This document shows positions 1-9,471 of a stretch of DNA of 62,360 bases, piece by piece. Position 1 is the stretch's first letter. Each line of letters starts with the position of its first letter. The notes under the pieces were generated by a model. It did no database searches, was not told the DNA's origin, and worked only from the letters and a program-made list of their open reading frames with translations. Origin of the DNA: Actinomycetota bacterium (lineage in GTDB: Bacteria; Actinomycetota; Humimicrobiia; Humimicrobiales; Humimicrobiaceae); NCBI GenBank assembly GCA_023380915.1, contig JAMCSM010000172.1:1-62360 (forward strand), read 5' to 3'. The translations under genes and the position numbers were made by a program.

Positions 1-236
1 TAGCTTAAACCTTCATCAGGTGGAGTTCCAGGACCATTATCAGCCTGACAAGTTGATGCAAACCATCTTTCATCTATACCTCCCCTTTTTGCTCCAAGGG
101 CATAAAGATCATCAACATGGAGTTTAAGTCTTCTACCAGGAATACAAAAGACTCTCGGGACCCATGTAGGAAGTAAATGTAGTAATCCATTATTTAATTC
201 CATGGCTTTTTCAGTAAATGTTTTTACGTTGTTCAT
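1..236 (-). CDS. N-terminal part of an unidentified protein, cut by the window edge
   Basis: An ATG at 234-236 is preceded by a clear AAGGAG site and opens a frame of 78 codons that runs off the left edge. The visible product contains the stretch DLYALGAKRGGIDERWF and ends near PGTPPDEGLS. I do not recognise the family with certainty; it faintly recalls cupin or sugar-phosphate isomerase-like proteins. It is the most distal visible gene of the sugar operon, 134 bp after the last URO-D-like gene, so a role in the same pathway is plausible but inferred only from position. Confidence 0.6.
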   Translation of the reverse strand, partial: MNNVKTFTEKAMELNNGLLHLLPTWVPRVFCIPGRRLKLHVDDLYALGAKRGGIDERWFASTCQADNGPGTPPDEGLS

Positions 237-370
237 CAATTTTTATTCTCCTTAAATTATTAATAACTTCTCTAAAAACAAATAATCTATTAAATATTCC
301 ACTTTAAAAAATTACTTTTTATCAAAAAAACCCATAAAATAAAATATCAAAAAAGATTTATATGTATTTG

Positions 371-1678
371 TTAATACACATTATCAATTTCCTCCCTGAC
401 AATTTTTACCCAGCTTTTTAGATTCTCCGGATTGTTTCCAATCGTATGGTTGTCTTTCATTATTATTTCTATTATGCACCCTCTGGTCGTTTCCAAAAAA
501 TCCCTTATATTCCTCCTGATATAATCTTCATTGATATTATGAACTGCCAGATCCGTGGGTGAAGGTTTATATGAATAAATATATTTGTCTTCAAGATATT
601 CTGCCATTTTTAAAGAATCTGCCCATTTGGATACCGATACCCTTCTTAAATTAGGAATATTTTTTATAATATGCCATCTCTTATTTAAAGGCTCACAACA
701 ACCATAACTGTTCAGGCCAAATTGTTTCAAAATTTTCAACTGATACGGAAATATAAATTTTTCAAACATTTCGGGTGAAACAGATACTGTTTCCTGGCTT
801 TCCGCAAATCCCCATATATCCTTTGTCTTAATCGGAAAAACTCCAATCGGCAGTTCTGTTGTATAACCTAATCCCCCTGACCCAACATAAGAGTCATCAT
901 TATTTAGTGAGAGCAGGTTGTTTTCTTCCAAAAATTTGAGTTTTAAAAGTGTTCCTTCTATTAATTTATCTAAAACTGCATAAATCAATTCTGGATTATC
1001 GTAAAAATATAAAAACATATTTTCTAATCCCATTAAACTTGCAAGATCATAAGTCAAACCAAGAGTCCACCACCATTGCCCTTTTATCCGTGGTATAAGT
1101 ATTCCTTCGAATACATCATTTGCAAGATTTAAGTTCTCCAATGTGGTTTTATAATCAACTTCAATCTTTGGAAAATTTATTTTATCGATGTCATCCAGAC
1201 TTTTTATCTGGCCCTCCCATTTGTAGGAACCGCCGTGCAAGCCTCCTGAAATAACTCTTCTATCAATCCAGTCACTTTCACTAAATGAGTAGCTTAAATC
1301 GAAAAAAAGTTCAATTGGTTTATCATCTTGCATTGACCGGCCATAAAATATTTCTTTTAAAAGAACAACTTCCCATCTTCTTGCCAGTCTCCCGGAGCAA
1401 TTAAGCATATCTTCCGTAATAATTTCATTCCAGCCATTTTCAGGATCGCAAAATATTAAAGGTTTTTTTGATTTAAGCTCATTATGCTCATACCATAGTT
1501 TTTTCTTTTCCAGATTTTTTTCTTCAAGTGCAAATTTTTGGACTTTGAAAGCTAAATCTTTTAATACTTCCTTATCTTTTTTATTTATGTTAATTTCATC
1601 AGATGGTGCCGTTGCAAAAATTGCTTTCTGCCCATAATTTACCTCTGTCCAGACACCTGTTGCGTTAAAAGCTCCCAA
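371..1678 (-). CDS. URO-D/MtaA-like family protein (435 aa)
   Basis: A 435-residue protein of the uroporphyrinogen decarboxylase/cobalamin-independent methionine synthase superfamily, in the divergent clade often found in sugar operons. The C-terminal half carries YGCCEPL near residues 325-331, at the place where MtaA/CmuA-type methyltransferases have their zinc-binding His-x-Cys. It starts at TTG with TAAGGAG six bases upstream; no better ATG lies nearby. True HemE function is unlikely: the protein is longer than HemE and sits in a transport and isomerase operon. It may be a methyltransferase acting on a methylated substrate, but substrate and acceptor are unknown. It is the most divergent of the three URO-D-like proteins here. 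Confidence 0.8.
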   Translation of the reverse strand: MGAFNATGVWTEVNYGQKAIFATAPSDEININKKDKEVLKDLAFKVQKFALEEKNLEKKKLWYEHNELKSKKPLIFCDPENGWNEIITEDMLNCSGRLARRWEVVLLKEIFYGRSMQDDKPIELFFDLSYSFSESDWIDRRVISGGLHGGSYKWEGQIKSLDDIDKINFPKIEVDYKTTLENLNLANDVFEGILIPRIKGQWWWTLGLTYDLASLMGLENMFLYFYDNPELIYAVLDKLIEGTLLKLKFLEENNLLSLNNDDSYVGSGGLGYTTELPIGVFPIKTKDIWGFAESQETVSVSPEMFEKFIFPYQLKILKQFGLNSYGCCEPLNKRWHIIKNIPNLRRVSVSKWADSLKMAEYLEDKYIYSYKPSPTDLAVHNINEDYIRRNIRDFLETTRGCIIEIIMKDNHTIGNNPENLKSWVKIVREEIDNVY

Positions 1679-1710
1679 TTATTCTCCTTAAAAAATTAAC
1701 GAAATCTTAT

Positions 1711-2874
1711 TTATAAATTTAAAACTTTTTCCCGCTCTTCTTTTATTGTCTTAATAAGAGCTTTTATGTTTGCTATGGGTACATCATTCATTATTTCCTG
1801 TGCCGGAGCAATTATATATCCGCCACCCTTTCCAAGAGTTTTTATAGTTTCCCTTACCATTTCCGTTGTTTGTTCTTCATTTAAATACGGTAAAACCTGC
1901 GTATTTATTCCTCCATAAAATATAAGATCATTTCCGTATTCCTTTTTCAAAAAACTCAGATTCATACAAGGTTGACAGGGTTCCAGAATATCAAGACCAA
2001 TACCGATAAGATCAGGAATATACTGGGAAACATTTCCACAAGAATGCATCATAATAGGAATATGTGCATTCTTGAATACTTCAAACAATTTTTTTAATCT
2101 CGGAAGAATTAAAGTTTTAAACATTTTGTCAGAAAAAAACCCGCTGCTTTGTGTTCCAAAATCATCTCCGGTATGTCCCATTTTAAATCCGATATCCACC
2201 GTCTTTTTAGCTATCTTTAACTTATAATCAAGAACTTTGTCAAATACTTCCTCAACAATTGATGGCTCAGAAGCAATATAAGTCATTAACTCATTCCAGC
2301 CAAGAATATGATAAGACCTTTCATAAATACCGCCATAACCCGATGGCCATACCATAAAATCGCCGGAGTAAGTTTTCAGATCTTTTTCCCAGTCATCAAA
2401 ATTACCTCTTTGATATGCATCTGGGTAGGTATATTTATTAACAGCAATATTAATATTTTTCTCAGTTACAGCATCTTTTATTCTTTCAGGCATAAAATTT
2501 AATATCTCTTTGGTTGTTTTACCCTGCAAGGGATGAAAGGAAACAAAAAAAGAGCCGACTCCTACCTTATAACCCATACCCCAATCATCATAAACGACAT
2601 TATTTTCCCAGTCAGGATTTGCATAACCATCTACTTTCATCTTTTCTATTTCATCTTTAACATCTCTGTAAATCATCGGTTTATCCTGCTTTGTGAAAGT
2701 AATAAAAAAATGATTTTCCAGATAATCGTCAAGCTCGTTTTCCGAAGACAAACCTAAGGCTTTGCTTATTTCCGCGTATCTTGATCTGTCAGCAAAAACA
2801 ATCTGACTTGGAAGATAATCAATTTCTTTTCTGTTTGTTGTTCTTAAAATTCTTTCTTCTTTAGTGATATTCAT
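1711..2874 (-). CDS. URO-D/MtaA-like family protein (387 aa)
   Basis: A 387-residue URO-D superfamily protein. HSCG at residues 277-280 matches the His-x-Cys zinc motif of MtaA/CmuA-type methyltransferases, followed by IGLDILEPCQPC and YGGINTQ, which are typical of the family. I do not see the usual third cysteine near the C-terminus; YIIAPAQEI stands there. Start is ATG after GGGAG with 8 bases spacing. It lies 32 bp upstream of the 435-aa paralogue and 44 bp after the LacI gene, so it is co-transcribed. Probable role: methyl transfer or a related reaction on a compound imported by the operon's ABC system. No corrinoid protein is encoded in this window. Confidence 0.8.
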   Translation of the reverse strand: MNITKEERILRTTNRKEIDYLPSQIVFADRSRYAEISKALGLSSENELDDYLENHFFITFTKQDKPMIYRDVKDEIEKMKVDGYANPDWENNVVYDDWGMGYKVGVGSFFVSFHPLQGKTTKEILNFMPERIKDAVTEKNINIAVNKYTYPDAYQRGNFDDWEKDLKTYSGDFMVWPSGYGGIYERSYHILGWNELMTYIASEPSIVEEVFDKVLDYKLKIAKKTVDIGFKMGHTGDDFGTQSSGFFSDKMFKTLILPRLKKLFEVFKNAHIPIMMHSCGNVSQYIPDLIGIGLDILEPCQPCMNLSFLKKEYGNDLIFYGGINTQVLPYLNEEQTTEMVRETIKTLGKGGGYIIAPAQEIMNDVPIANIKALIKTIKEEREKVLNL

Positions 2875-2918
2875 AAAAATGCTCCCTATTCTAAAATTTT
2901 TAAAAAGTTAGTAAAAAA

Positions 2919-3926
2919 TTATTTATTAATATTTCTGACAGTTTCCCTACTAACGATATATGCATCCAAAATAACGGAATTTTGTTTTCTGTTTTTCCCG
3001 ATCATCGAAATTATTTTTTTAACTGCCTTGTACCCAAGTTCCTTCTTTCTCTGATGGATAGTGGTTAATGCAGGATCAATTATTTTTGCCCATTCGATAT
3101 CATCGAATCCTAAAATGGAAATATCATCAGGCACTTTTATTTTATTTTTATTAAAATATTTAATAATACCAATAGCTATTGTGTCCGAGCAGCAGAATAT
3201 TGCACTAAACTTATCAATATCTTTTATCAATTTTTCTGCAATTTTCAGACCACCTTCAACACTCAAATCTGTCTCGAAAATTATCGATTCATCGCTCTTA
3301 ATTGAATATTTTCCAAGAGCGTCGAGATATCCTTGTTTTCTTGCGTTAATTTGATCAGAAAATCTGTTAAAACCTATAAATGCGATATTTTTATGACCTT
3401 TTCCGAGAAGATATTTTGTTCCATCATATCCTGCTTTATAGTTATTTGTATTTACACACAAAAATTTATCCTTAAACATTTCATTTTCTATTAAAACAAA
3501 GCGGATTTCTTTATTTTTAAGGTTATTTAAGACTTTTTCATCACTTTCCTGCATTGAAAAACAGTATATAACACCGACAAATCCTCTTCTGAAAACAATA
3601 TCATAATAAAGTGTTTTTTTGTTCAAATCTTTATTGATGTTTAAAACAACTATATTGAAACCATTTTTTAATGCACACTCTTCTGCACCGTTAAGAACTT
3701 CGGTATAAAAAGGATTGGATACTTCCTCAAGAACCAGAGCAATATACTTCGAAGTTTGATTTCTCATGCTCTGAGCTATATCAGAAGGTCTGTAATTAAG
3801 TTCTTTTATCGCCTCCTGGATATTTTTTCTTGTTGAAGGCTTTACAACCTCCGGAGAATTTAAATATCTTGAAACTGAAGCAATACTTACCCCTGCAAGT
3901 TTTGCCACATCTTTTATGTCTGTCAT
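2919..3926 (-). CDS. LacI-family transcriptional regulator
   Basis: A 335-residue regulator. Residues 1-50 form the canonical LacI helix-turn-helix and hinge (IKDVAKLAGVSIASVSRYLN, then LNYRPSDIAQSMR). From about residue 60 there is a periplasmic-binding-protein-like sensor domain. It probably represses the sugar operon in which it sits as eighth gene, binding the tandem TGTAAA-N2-TTTACA type sites at 12007-12033; this pairing is inferred from operator type and operon membership. The inducer would be the imported sugar or a phosphorylated or isomerised product. No strong ribosome binding site is visible before the ATG, which fits low expression of a repressor. The gene stands 19 bp after the mutarotase gene. 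Confidence 0.93.
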   Translation of the reverse strand: MTDIKDVAKLAGVSIASVSRYLNSPEVVKPSTRKNIQEAIKELNYRPSDIAQSMRNQTSKYIALVLEEVSNPFYTEVLNGAEECALKNGFNIVVLNINKDLNKKTLYYDIVFRRGFVGVIYCFSMQESDEKVLNNLKNKEIRFVLIENEMFKDKFLCVNTNNYKAGYDGTKYLLGKGHKNIAFIGFNRFSDQINARKQGYLDALGKYSIKSDESIIFETDLSVEGGLKIAEKLIKDIDKFSAIFCCSDTIAIGIIKYFNKNKIKVPDDISILGFDDIEWAKIIDPALTTIHQRKKELGYKAVKKIISMIGKNRKQNSVILDAYIVSRETVRNINK

Positions 3927-3945
3927 GTCTTTATAAGTTATTTTT

Positions 3946-4299
3946 TTATTTTATTTTCTTGAGCTGAGTCTCTAAATCAAAAACCTTATTAAAAGTAACA
4001 ACATTCTGACCACCTTCAGAATAATCCTGCATTTTAGCCAGGAACCCTTCCATTTTATCCGACCATTTTTTAAATATTTCTGTCTTAGCCAAATCAGACA
4101 TTGCCTTGTTAAAATCTTTAGCCATCATATAAATATAACAAGTATCCTCATTAACCCAGACAAATTCTCTTTCAATACCTGAGTCTCTTATGGCTTTCAG
4201 CAGTTCCGGCCAGGCTTCGTGATGAGCTTTTATATAATCTTCGGTTTTTTCAGACTTTATTTTTTGCATGAACATTACATGGTCATATTCTTCTTCCAT
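3946..4299 (-). CDS. L-rhamnose mutarotase family protein
   Basis: A 117-residue protein of the RhaM/DUF718 family (usual length about 100-115). Visible features are AHHEAWPELLKAIRDSGI near residues 25-42, containing the conserved His, and a C-terminal KTEIFKKWSDKM-type helix. RhaM enzymes interconvert alpha and beta anomers of L-rhamnose, and relatives act on L-fucose, so the gene supports a 6-deoxysugar or similar substrate for this operon. Start is ATG with AAGGAA eight bases upstream. It lies between a URO-D-like gene and the LacI gene. The exact sugar cannot be read from the sequence, so no symbol is assigned. Confidence 0.85.
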   Translation of the reverse strand: MEEEYDHVMFMQKIKSEKTEDYIKAHHEAWPELLKAIRDSGIEREFVWVNEDTCYIYMMAKDFNKAMSDLAKTEIFKKWSDKMEGFLAKMQDYSEGGQNVVTFNKVFDLETQLKKIK

Positions 4300-4424
4300 A
4301 ATAGTCTTCCTTTCAATTTAAAATTATAAAAAACATATAAAAATTTAATTGCTAATATTTTTACCTAAGTCTAAATAATCCGATTTTACTAAATATTACC
4401 ACAATAATTTACCTTACTTGTTTC

Positions 4425-5654
4425 TTACATATTTATTTCATTAAAGCATTCATTAACAGTATCGTAAAATGCCAGGACATTTTCAACTGGAGTCTTTGCC
4501 TGAATATTATGAGAAGGAGCAACCAGATATCCGCCGTTCTCTGAGAGTATATTAATTATTTTCTTAACTTCATTTCTGATTTGATCAGGAGTACCAAAAG
4601 GCAATAATTTTTGAACATCTATACCTCCATGGAAAGTAATTTTATCTCCAAAATCCTTTTTAAGCTTTTCAGGATTCATATCCTTAGCCGTAGGTTGAAT
4701 CGGATTTAATATATCAATTCCTATTTCTATCATATCATTTATTATTGGGTATATGGAACCGCATGAATGATGAAACCACTTTATGTTTTTATATTTAGAT
4801 TTTGAATCATATATTAATTCTTCATATCTTGGTTTTATTTGCCTCCTCCATAAATCAGGGGCAAGTATTGTTCTGTCCTGCATCCCATAATCATCCCCCG
4901 TTGCTACAATATCCGCTCTGCCATTAATTGAACTGACATAGTTTCTATTCCACTCAATAAAATATTCTTTAATGCTGTCCAGAATATAATTTCCCTCTTT
5001 ATTATTAGAAGCAATATCCATATAAAAATCCATAAACCCCCTGATCCACAATGCTGTTTCCAGTATTCCTCCATATGACTGGCTAAGAGAAATAATATAA
5101 TCCAGATTCTCTTTTAAATATGCGTCAAGTTCTTTATTTAAATTCTCAATTCTGTCTTTATCGGAAGGATCCGGAAATTTATATTTTTTTATTTCTTCAA
5201 GAGATTTTCCTTCAAGAGGGTGCTCGATCATTTCAAAATAATAAGCAGATCTTTTCCATTTTACACCCCACTCATCTAAAAAAACCTTGCCTGTCCCACC
5301 TGAAACATAGCCCTTTTTTATTTCTTCACCAATATTAATATTTACTGTTTCTTTATACTGCTCAAGTAATTTTTTTGTCTTTTTTGAAGGTTTTGGATAA
5401 AGCCACCTGAAACCAATACTATATTTATCAAGAAATTCTTTTTCAGGTAAGGATGACAATTGCACAAAGTTGTTTATACGAGGTGTTCTTTTAATCCCTA
5501 ATTTTGCAAGAACATTATTGTAAGCAAAAATAGAAACAGATGCCTGGTCTCCACCATAATCCAGTAAAAAATTTTTCTTGGTTTTATGTTCTATTATTTC
5601 TTTAAATTTTTCTTTGAAATTTATTTGTTTTTCCATCATTTCTTTATTTCTCAA
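4425..5654 (-). CDS. URO-D/MtaA-like family protein (409 aa)
   Basis: A 409-residue URO-D superfamily protein, third paralogue in the operon. HSCG at about 296-299 gives the His-x-Cys metal motif; FHGGIDVQ and YLVAPSHNIQAKTPVENV near the C-terminus are typical of the sugar-operon clade. The longest frame starts at TTG (5654), but ATG codons six and seven codons later (5639, 5636) are equally possible; none has a strong ribosome binding site. It follows the isomerase gene by 99 bp. Like its paralogues it lacks the context of haem synthesis and is more likely a zinc-dependent methyltransferase-like enzyme; the reaction is unknown. Confidence 0.8.
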   Translation of the reverse strand: MRNKEMMEKQINFKEKFKEIIEHKTKKNFLLDYGGDQASVSIFAYNNVLAKLGIKRTPRINNFVQLSSLPEKEFLDKYSIGFRWLYPKPSKKTKKLLEQYKETVNINIGEEIKKGYVSGGTGKVFLDEWGVKWKRSAYYFEMIEHPLEGKSLEEIKKYKFPDPSDKDRIENLNKELDAYLKENLDYIISLSQSYGGILETALWIRGFMDFYMDIASNNKEGNYILDSIKEYFIEWNRNYVSSINGRADIVATGDDYGMQDRTILAPDLWRRQIKPRYEELIYDSKSKYKNIKWFHHSCGSIYPIINDMIEIGIDILNPIQPTAKDMNPEKLKKDFGDKITFHGGIDVQKLLPFGTPDQIRNEVKKIINILSENGGYLVAPSHNIQAKTPVENVLAFYDTVNECFNEINM

Positions 5655-5753
5655 AATTAGTTATTTATCCAAATAAAATATTAGGAGTCTATTTATTTTT
5701 TCCCATATTCTTAAGATCTGAAATTTTTTAAAATTTTAATTATGTTTAAATAA

Positions 5754-7145
5754 TTATTTAGGTACTACAGGAATAATGTCTAAAACTTCACATGTGGTTT
5801 TTAACTCTTCAACATAATCCCCATAAACCAAATGTAAGTGGTTTGTTCTAAGTGATCTTACAAAATTATGGTCATCACAATTAAACCTGATAAAATGTTT
5901 CGGGTGTTGCTTCGAACCAGCTTCTTCTTCTGGTTTTGGGTCAAACCTAATTGAATTTCCTGAAGTAACAAGCATATGATATTTACCGTTCACTCTGGTG
6001 AGTCTGGCAACAGTAACCACACCCTCTTTCCCAAAATATCTTGGACAAGCACAACCAATCTTAAAAGTATGTCCTATGAAACCTTCGTTAACCCAGCAAA
6101 CATCTTTTCTTGATGGAGCCAAATCTGTAGGTTGTGAGCCACAATTTCCCATGGTTGCAAGTTTCTTCTCATAATCCAGATAAAGAATGTCAGTAAATAA
6201 GGACGTTTTATTTGAAATACTTTTTAGAATCTGCATTGTCAGAGCAGCATTACAGTCAGCTTCACATGCTGCAACAAACGGACATTTTATTCCAAAACCA
6301 TCATTACTTGAGTCATTAAGCAAACTGTGTGCCAGGCAAAAAGTTGTGTATATATAGGGTAATTCAGGCAGGCATTTAACTGCAACAAAATCATAATCCC
6401 TTTCAATAATATAATCCCTAAGAGCAAAATACATTCTTATTTGAGCATCCATTACTTCTTTTTTTACCTGTATGCCTTTAAATTCCTTTAGCATCCAGTT
6501 ATAAAATTCATCAACTTTTTTCTGTCCATATTTTTTTGCTCTCTCTATAAGAAGCACCTGCTCAAAACCATCAACATCAATTCCAAAATCACGGGACCAT
6601 TGATTGGGATCAGGTTGTGCAGCAATCATTCCCATGCTTCTAGTCCCGCCTATTCCAAACCTTAAACCTCTAAGTTTTGTAGCTCCTGCTATTCCCTTAA
6701 TTAAAACTGAAATTTCTTTTTGAAGTTCTTTATCGTTGTAATCACCATAAACTATGTAATTCTTCAAGTTTAATTCTTCATGAGAACCCCTGACTATTAC
6801 TCCACCTGCTATTCCCAATGAGTCCCTGCTGTAAGCAGGCCATACTATCACGGGAACATTTACAATTTGAGTAACAGCTATGCTGTCATTGGCATAAGTC
6901 CAGGTACCTACATGGTTAACTAATACATCAATTTCCTTATCTCTTAGAAACTTTCCCTGTTCTCTTGCATCAGCTATACTCCTGCAAAGTTTTCCACTTG
7001 TAATAACTTCAAAATTCAGCTTTTCAAGCATATCTTTTGCAGGTTTTATGAAGCTTGCAACTAAAGAAACGAAATCATCAGGCCAAACATCTTCTGACAT
7101 TGTAACTATAAGCCCAACCTTTGTTTTTTCATTTCTGCATAACAT
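5754..7145 (-). CDS. L-fucose/L-arabinose isomerase family protein
   Basis: A 463-residue member of the FucI/AraA fold family (COG2407-like), which converts aldoses to ketoses using a divalent metal. VAACEADCNAALTMQIL at about 291-307 places the catalytic Glu near 295, SLFTDILYLDYE gives an Asp near 319, and a C-terminal TNHLHLVYGDY supplies the expected His. Shorter than E. coli FucI (about 590) but normal for this subfamily. Start is ATG with AAAAGGA seven bases upstream. It is separated from the binding-protein gene by a strong hairpin (7241-7272), so it is probably expressed below it. Substrate is probably a 6-deoxyhexose or pentose; not determined. Confidence 0.85.
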   Translation of the reverse strand: MLCRNEKTKVGLIVTMSEDVWPDDFVSLVASFIKPAKDMLEKLNFEVITSGKLCRSIADAREQGKFLRDKEIDVLVNHVGTWTYANDSIAVTQIVNVPVIVWPAYSRDSLGIAGGVIVRGSHEELNLKNYIVYGDYNDKELQKEISVLIKGIAGATKLRGLRFGIGGTRSMGMIAAQPDPNQWSRDFGIDVDGFEQVLLIERAKKYGQKKVDEFYNWMLKEFKGIQVKKEVMDAQIRMYFALRDYIIERDYDFVAVKCLPELPYIYTTFCLAHSLLNDSSNDGFGIKCPFVAACEADCNAALTMQILKSISNKTSLFTDILYLDYEKKLATMGNCGSQPTDLAPSRKDVCWVNEGFIGHTFKIGCACPRYFGKEGVVTVARLTRVNGKYHMLVTSGNSIRFDPKPEEEAGSKQHPKHFIRFNCDDHNFVRSLRTNHLHLVYGDYVEELKTTCEVLDIIPVVPK

Positions 7146-7240
7146 TTATATTTCCTTTTTATATTTCTTTTTTTACTAAAAATATTGATTAAATTTCTCA
7201 AATAATTAGGTTATAATTTTCTTGTTTTCTCAAAAAAGAC

Positions 7241-7272
7241 TTGGCATAGCAAGATAGAACTTGCTATGCCAA
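7241..7272 (-). terminator. Hairpin with U-tract after the binding-protein gene
   Basis: Perfect 13-bp stem (7241-7253 with 7260-7272) and a 6-base loop. Read on the minus strand it is followed by GTCTTTTTTG, so it looks like an intrinsic terminator 12 bp after the binding-protein stop. As the operon continues, it likely acts as a partial terminator or mRNA 3'-end stabiliser, raising binding-protein levels above those of downstream enzymes. Confidence 0.85.
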
Positions 7273-7284
7273 ACAACCATGCTT

Positions 7285-8343
7285 TTACCATTCCCCAGGT
7301 AGATATTGATCTACATTTGCAGCAGTTATTTTTGGTAATGGCATGAATCTCAAATATGGATCCATCTGTTTAGGAGGTTTGATACCCTGTTCCAATGCCT
7401 TCTTTATGGTTTCAATTGCAGCTTTTGCCCCTGCAACAGGTGACTGTAGAACTGTACCATAAATAGTTCCATCTTTAATCGCAGCAAGGCCTTCCTTGCT
7501 TCCGCCTACTCCAACTAGTATAAGATCACCCTTCTTATATCCTGCTTCCTGAAGAGCAATAAAAGCACCTACAGCTAATGTATCATCAGCTCCATAAACT
7601 CCATTTAATTCTTTACCATATCTGGTTATGAAATCTGCCATAACTTTTGTTGCTTTAGCTTTATCCCATTCTGCAGTCTGCTCAGCTAAAACTTCTATTT
7701 GGGAATTGAGCTCTTTTAGTTTGTCTCTAAAACCTTTTGGCCTGTTTATTGCTGCTTCCTGACCTGTTGCGCCAGTTATTATAACTACTTTACCTTTTCC
7801 GCCAAGCGCTTCATTCATAAGCTCACCGCCTAACAGACCTTCTGTATAATTATCAGGACCTGTATAAGCAATTGTATATTGCTGATCTTCCTTATTTGCA
7901 AGAGTATGATCCACTATTAAAGGAATACCAGCATCAAATGCTTTCTTCATACCGGCAGCCATACCTGATGCATCAAGAGCACATAGAATAATTAAATCAG
8001 GCTTCATAGCAATTGCTTCGTCCATTTGATTTGCTTGCAGAGCAGCATCAAATTTACCGTCAAAAAATGTTAAATCCCACCCATTTTCTTTGGCACCGGC
8101 TTCAAATGTAGCTTTATACGGAGGACAATATGGTGCTGCCATACCTAGCCAAAGATTAACTATTTTATAAGTTTTAGCTGCTTTAGTAGTTTCAGCTGCG
8201 GTAGTTTCTGCTGCTGCAGTTGTCGTTGTAGCTGCTGCTGCAGTTGTCGTTGTAACTGCTGTTTTGCAACCTGGCAAAATAACAAGAGTAGCAATAATTG
8301 CAAAAGTCACAAGAACAATTGTAGAAATTTTTATTCTTTTCAT
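7285..8343 (-). CDS. Sugar ABC transporter substrate-binding lipoprotein
   Basis: A 352-residue periplasmic-binding protein of the ribose/galactose class (Peripla_BP_4-like). Residues 1-25 are a lipoprotein signal peptide ending in LPGC with Cys26 as the lipid anchor; residues 28-62 are a Thr/Ala/Glu spacer. The mature part shows the class pattern: AIAMKPDLIILCALDASG, then GKVVIITGATGQEAAINRPKGF and NGVYGADDTLAVGAF. It captures the sugar outside the membrane for the two permeases and the ATPase encoded just upstream. A good AAGGAG lies 11 bases before the ATG. The hairpin after it suggests higher expression than the rest of the operon. Confidence 0.93.
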   Translation of the reverse strand: MKRIKISTIVLVTFAIIATLVILPGCKTAVTTTTAAAATTTTAAAETTAAETTKAAKTYKIVNLWLGMAAPYCPPYKATFEAGAKENGWDLTFFDGKFDAALQANQMDEAIAMKPDLIILCALDASGMAAGMKKAFDAGIPLIVDHTLANKEDQQYTIAYTGPDNYTEGLLGGELMNEALGGKGKVVIITGATGQEAAINRPKGFRDKLKELNSQIEVLAEQTAEWDKAKATKVMADFITRYGKELNGVYGADDTLAVGAFIALQEAGYKKGDLILVGVGGSKEGLAAIKDGTIYGTVLQSPVAGAKAAIETIKKALEQGIKPPKQMDPYLRFMPLPKITAANVDQYLPGEW

Positions 8344-8526
8344 TTCTTGAAGAACTCCTTTTCTTAATATTTTTTTTAAAAAAATAAATAAAATATCTCT
8401 TAAGTCACCTCCCTATCGTTTTTTAATATCTGTTTTTTAATTTCTTATTGCAGACTCTAAAGAAGTTTCCTATTTTCACCTCCTTACGTGTTAATGATAT
8501 TGATATTTACAATCAAGTTTTTAAAT

Positions 8527-9471
8527 CTAAATATACTTTGCCCTATTTATACTTACACCAGCAATAATAAGAATTATTATCAGAATTGAACCCCTGATTA
8601 TATCTTGAATAAAGTCATTAATTTGTAATATAACCATTGCATTATTTAAAATACCTATGAGTAGCATTCCTTGAAATGCCTTAAACACTGATCCTTCTCC
8701 ACCTGAAAGGCTTACTCCACCTAAGAGTACTGCTGTAATTACCAATATGGCTGTATTGAGACCTATTCTTCCAGAGGCGATATTTATTTTTGATGCAAGT
8801 AAAACTCCAGCTAGGCCTGCCAAAAAACCAGTTAAAACGAAGGCAGCTATTCTAACCATTTCTACTTTTATGCCAAAAAATTTACTGGCGATAATATTGC
8901 CACCAACAGCATATATATTTCTCCCAAAATAGGTTCTCTTTAGAATAATTTCAAAAATTATGACGAGGACTAAAAAAACAACTATGGGAATAGGAATTTT
9001 AAAAACTGTTGTATTTGCTATTAAAGGAAAAGATTTATTAGTACCCTTAATCGTTGCACTATTGGTAAATGCAAAAACAAAACCATTTAACATGACCATC
9101 GTACCAAGTGTTACAGCAATGGAAGTCAATTTCAATTTGGTAACCAGAAATCCATTTAATAATCCTACAGCCATCCCTAGTAATAATCCTGAAATTATTC
9201 CAACAAATATTCCATATTTTTGTAGATATATCGCTAAAACTCCACTTAAAGCCATGGTAGATCCGATGGAAAGATCAAGTTCTTTTAAAATAATGAGATA
9301 GGTCATTCCTATTACAATAATGCCCTCAATAGAAATAAACATGAGGATATTTATTATGTTAGTAAAACTAATAAAATAAGTTGTTTTGATGGTTAAAATA
9401 ATAGCTATTAAAATTATAACTACAAAAATTTTTTGTTCATTAAAAAAATCTAATACTTTATTAGTTTTCAA
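8527..9471 (-). CDS. Ribose-type ABC transporter permease
   Basis: A 314-residue permease of the RbsC/BPD_transp_2 family with about 8-10 hydrophobic segments. Typical motifs are LKELDLSIGSTMALSG near 60 and AVLLGGVSLSGGEGSVFKAF near 245-265, the latter containing the loop that contacts the ATPase. It starts at TTG with AAGGAG six bases upstream and overlaps the end of the other permease gene by 11 bp, so translation is probably coupled. It probably forms the membrane channel together with the adjacent permease. Confidence 0.93.
   Translation of the reverse strand: MKTNKVLDFFNEQKIFVVIILIAIILTIKTTYFISFTNIINILMFISIEGIIVIGMTYLIILKELDLSIGSTMALSGVLAIYLQKYGIFVGIISGLLLGMAVGLLNGFLVTKLKLTSIAVTLGTMVMLNGFVFAFTNSATIKGTNKSFPLIANTTVFKIPIPIVVFLVLVIIFEIILKRTYFGRNIYAVGGNIIASKFFGIKVEMVRIAAFVLTGFLAGLAGVLLASKINIASGRIGLNTAILVITAVLLGGVSLSGGEGSVFKAFQGMLLIGILNNAMVILQINDFIQDIIRGSILIIILIIAGVSINRAKYI

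Noticed and set aside
371..5654. The three URO-D-like genes as haem-synthesis uroporphyrinogen decarboxylases
   Set aside because: Three diverged copies in a sugar operon, with HxC or GCC metal motifs as in methyltransferase relatives and no other haem gene nearby.
8344..8526. Small gene upstream of the sugar-binding protein, suggested by two AGGAGGTGA-like sites on the minus strand
   Set aside because: The sites are not followed by a suitably spaced start codon with an open frame of useful length.
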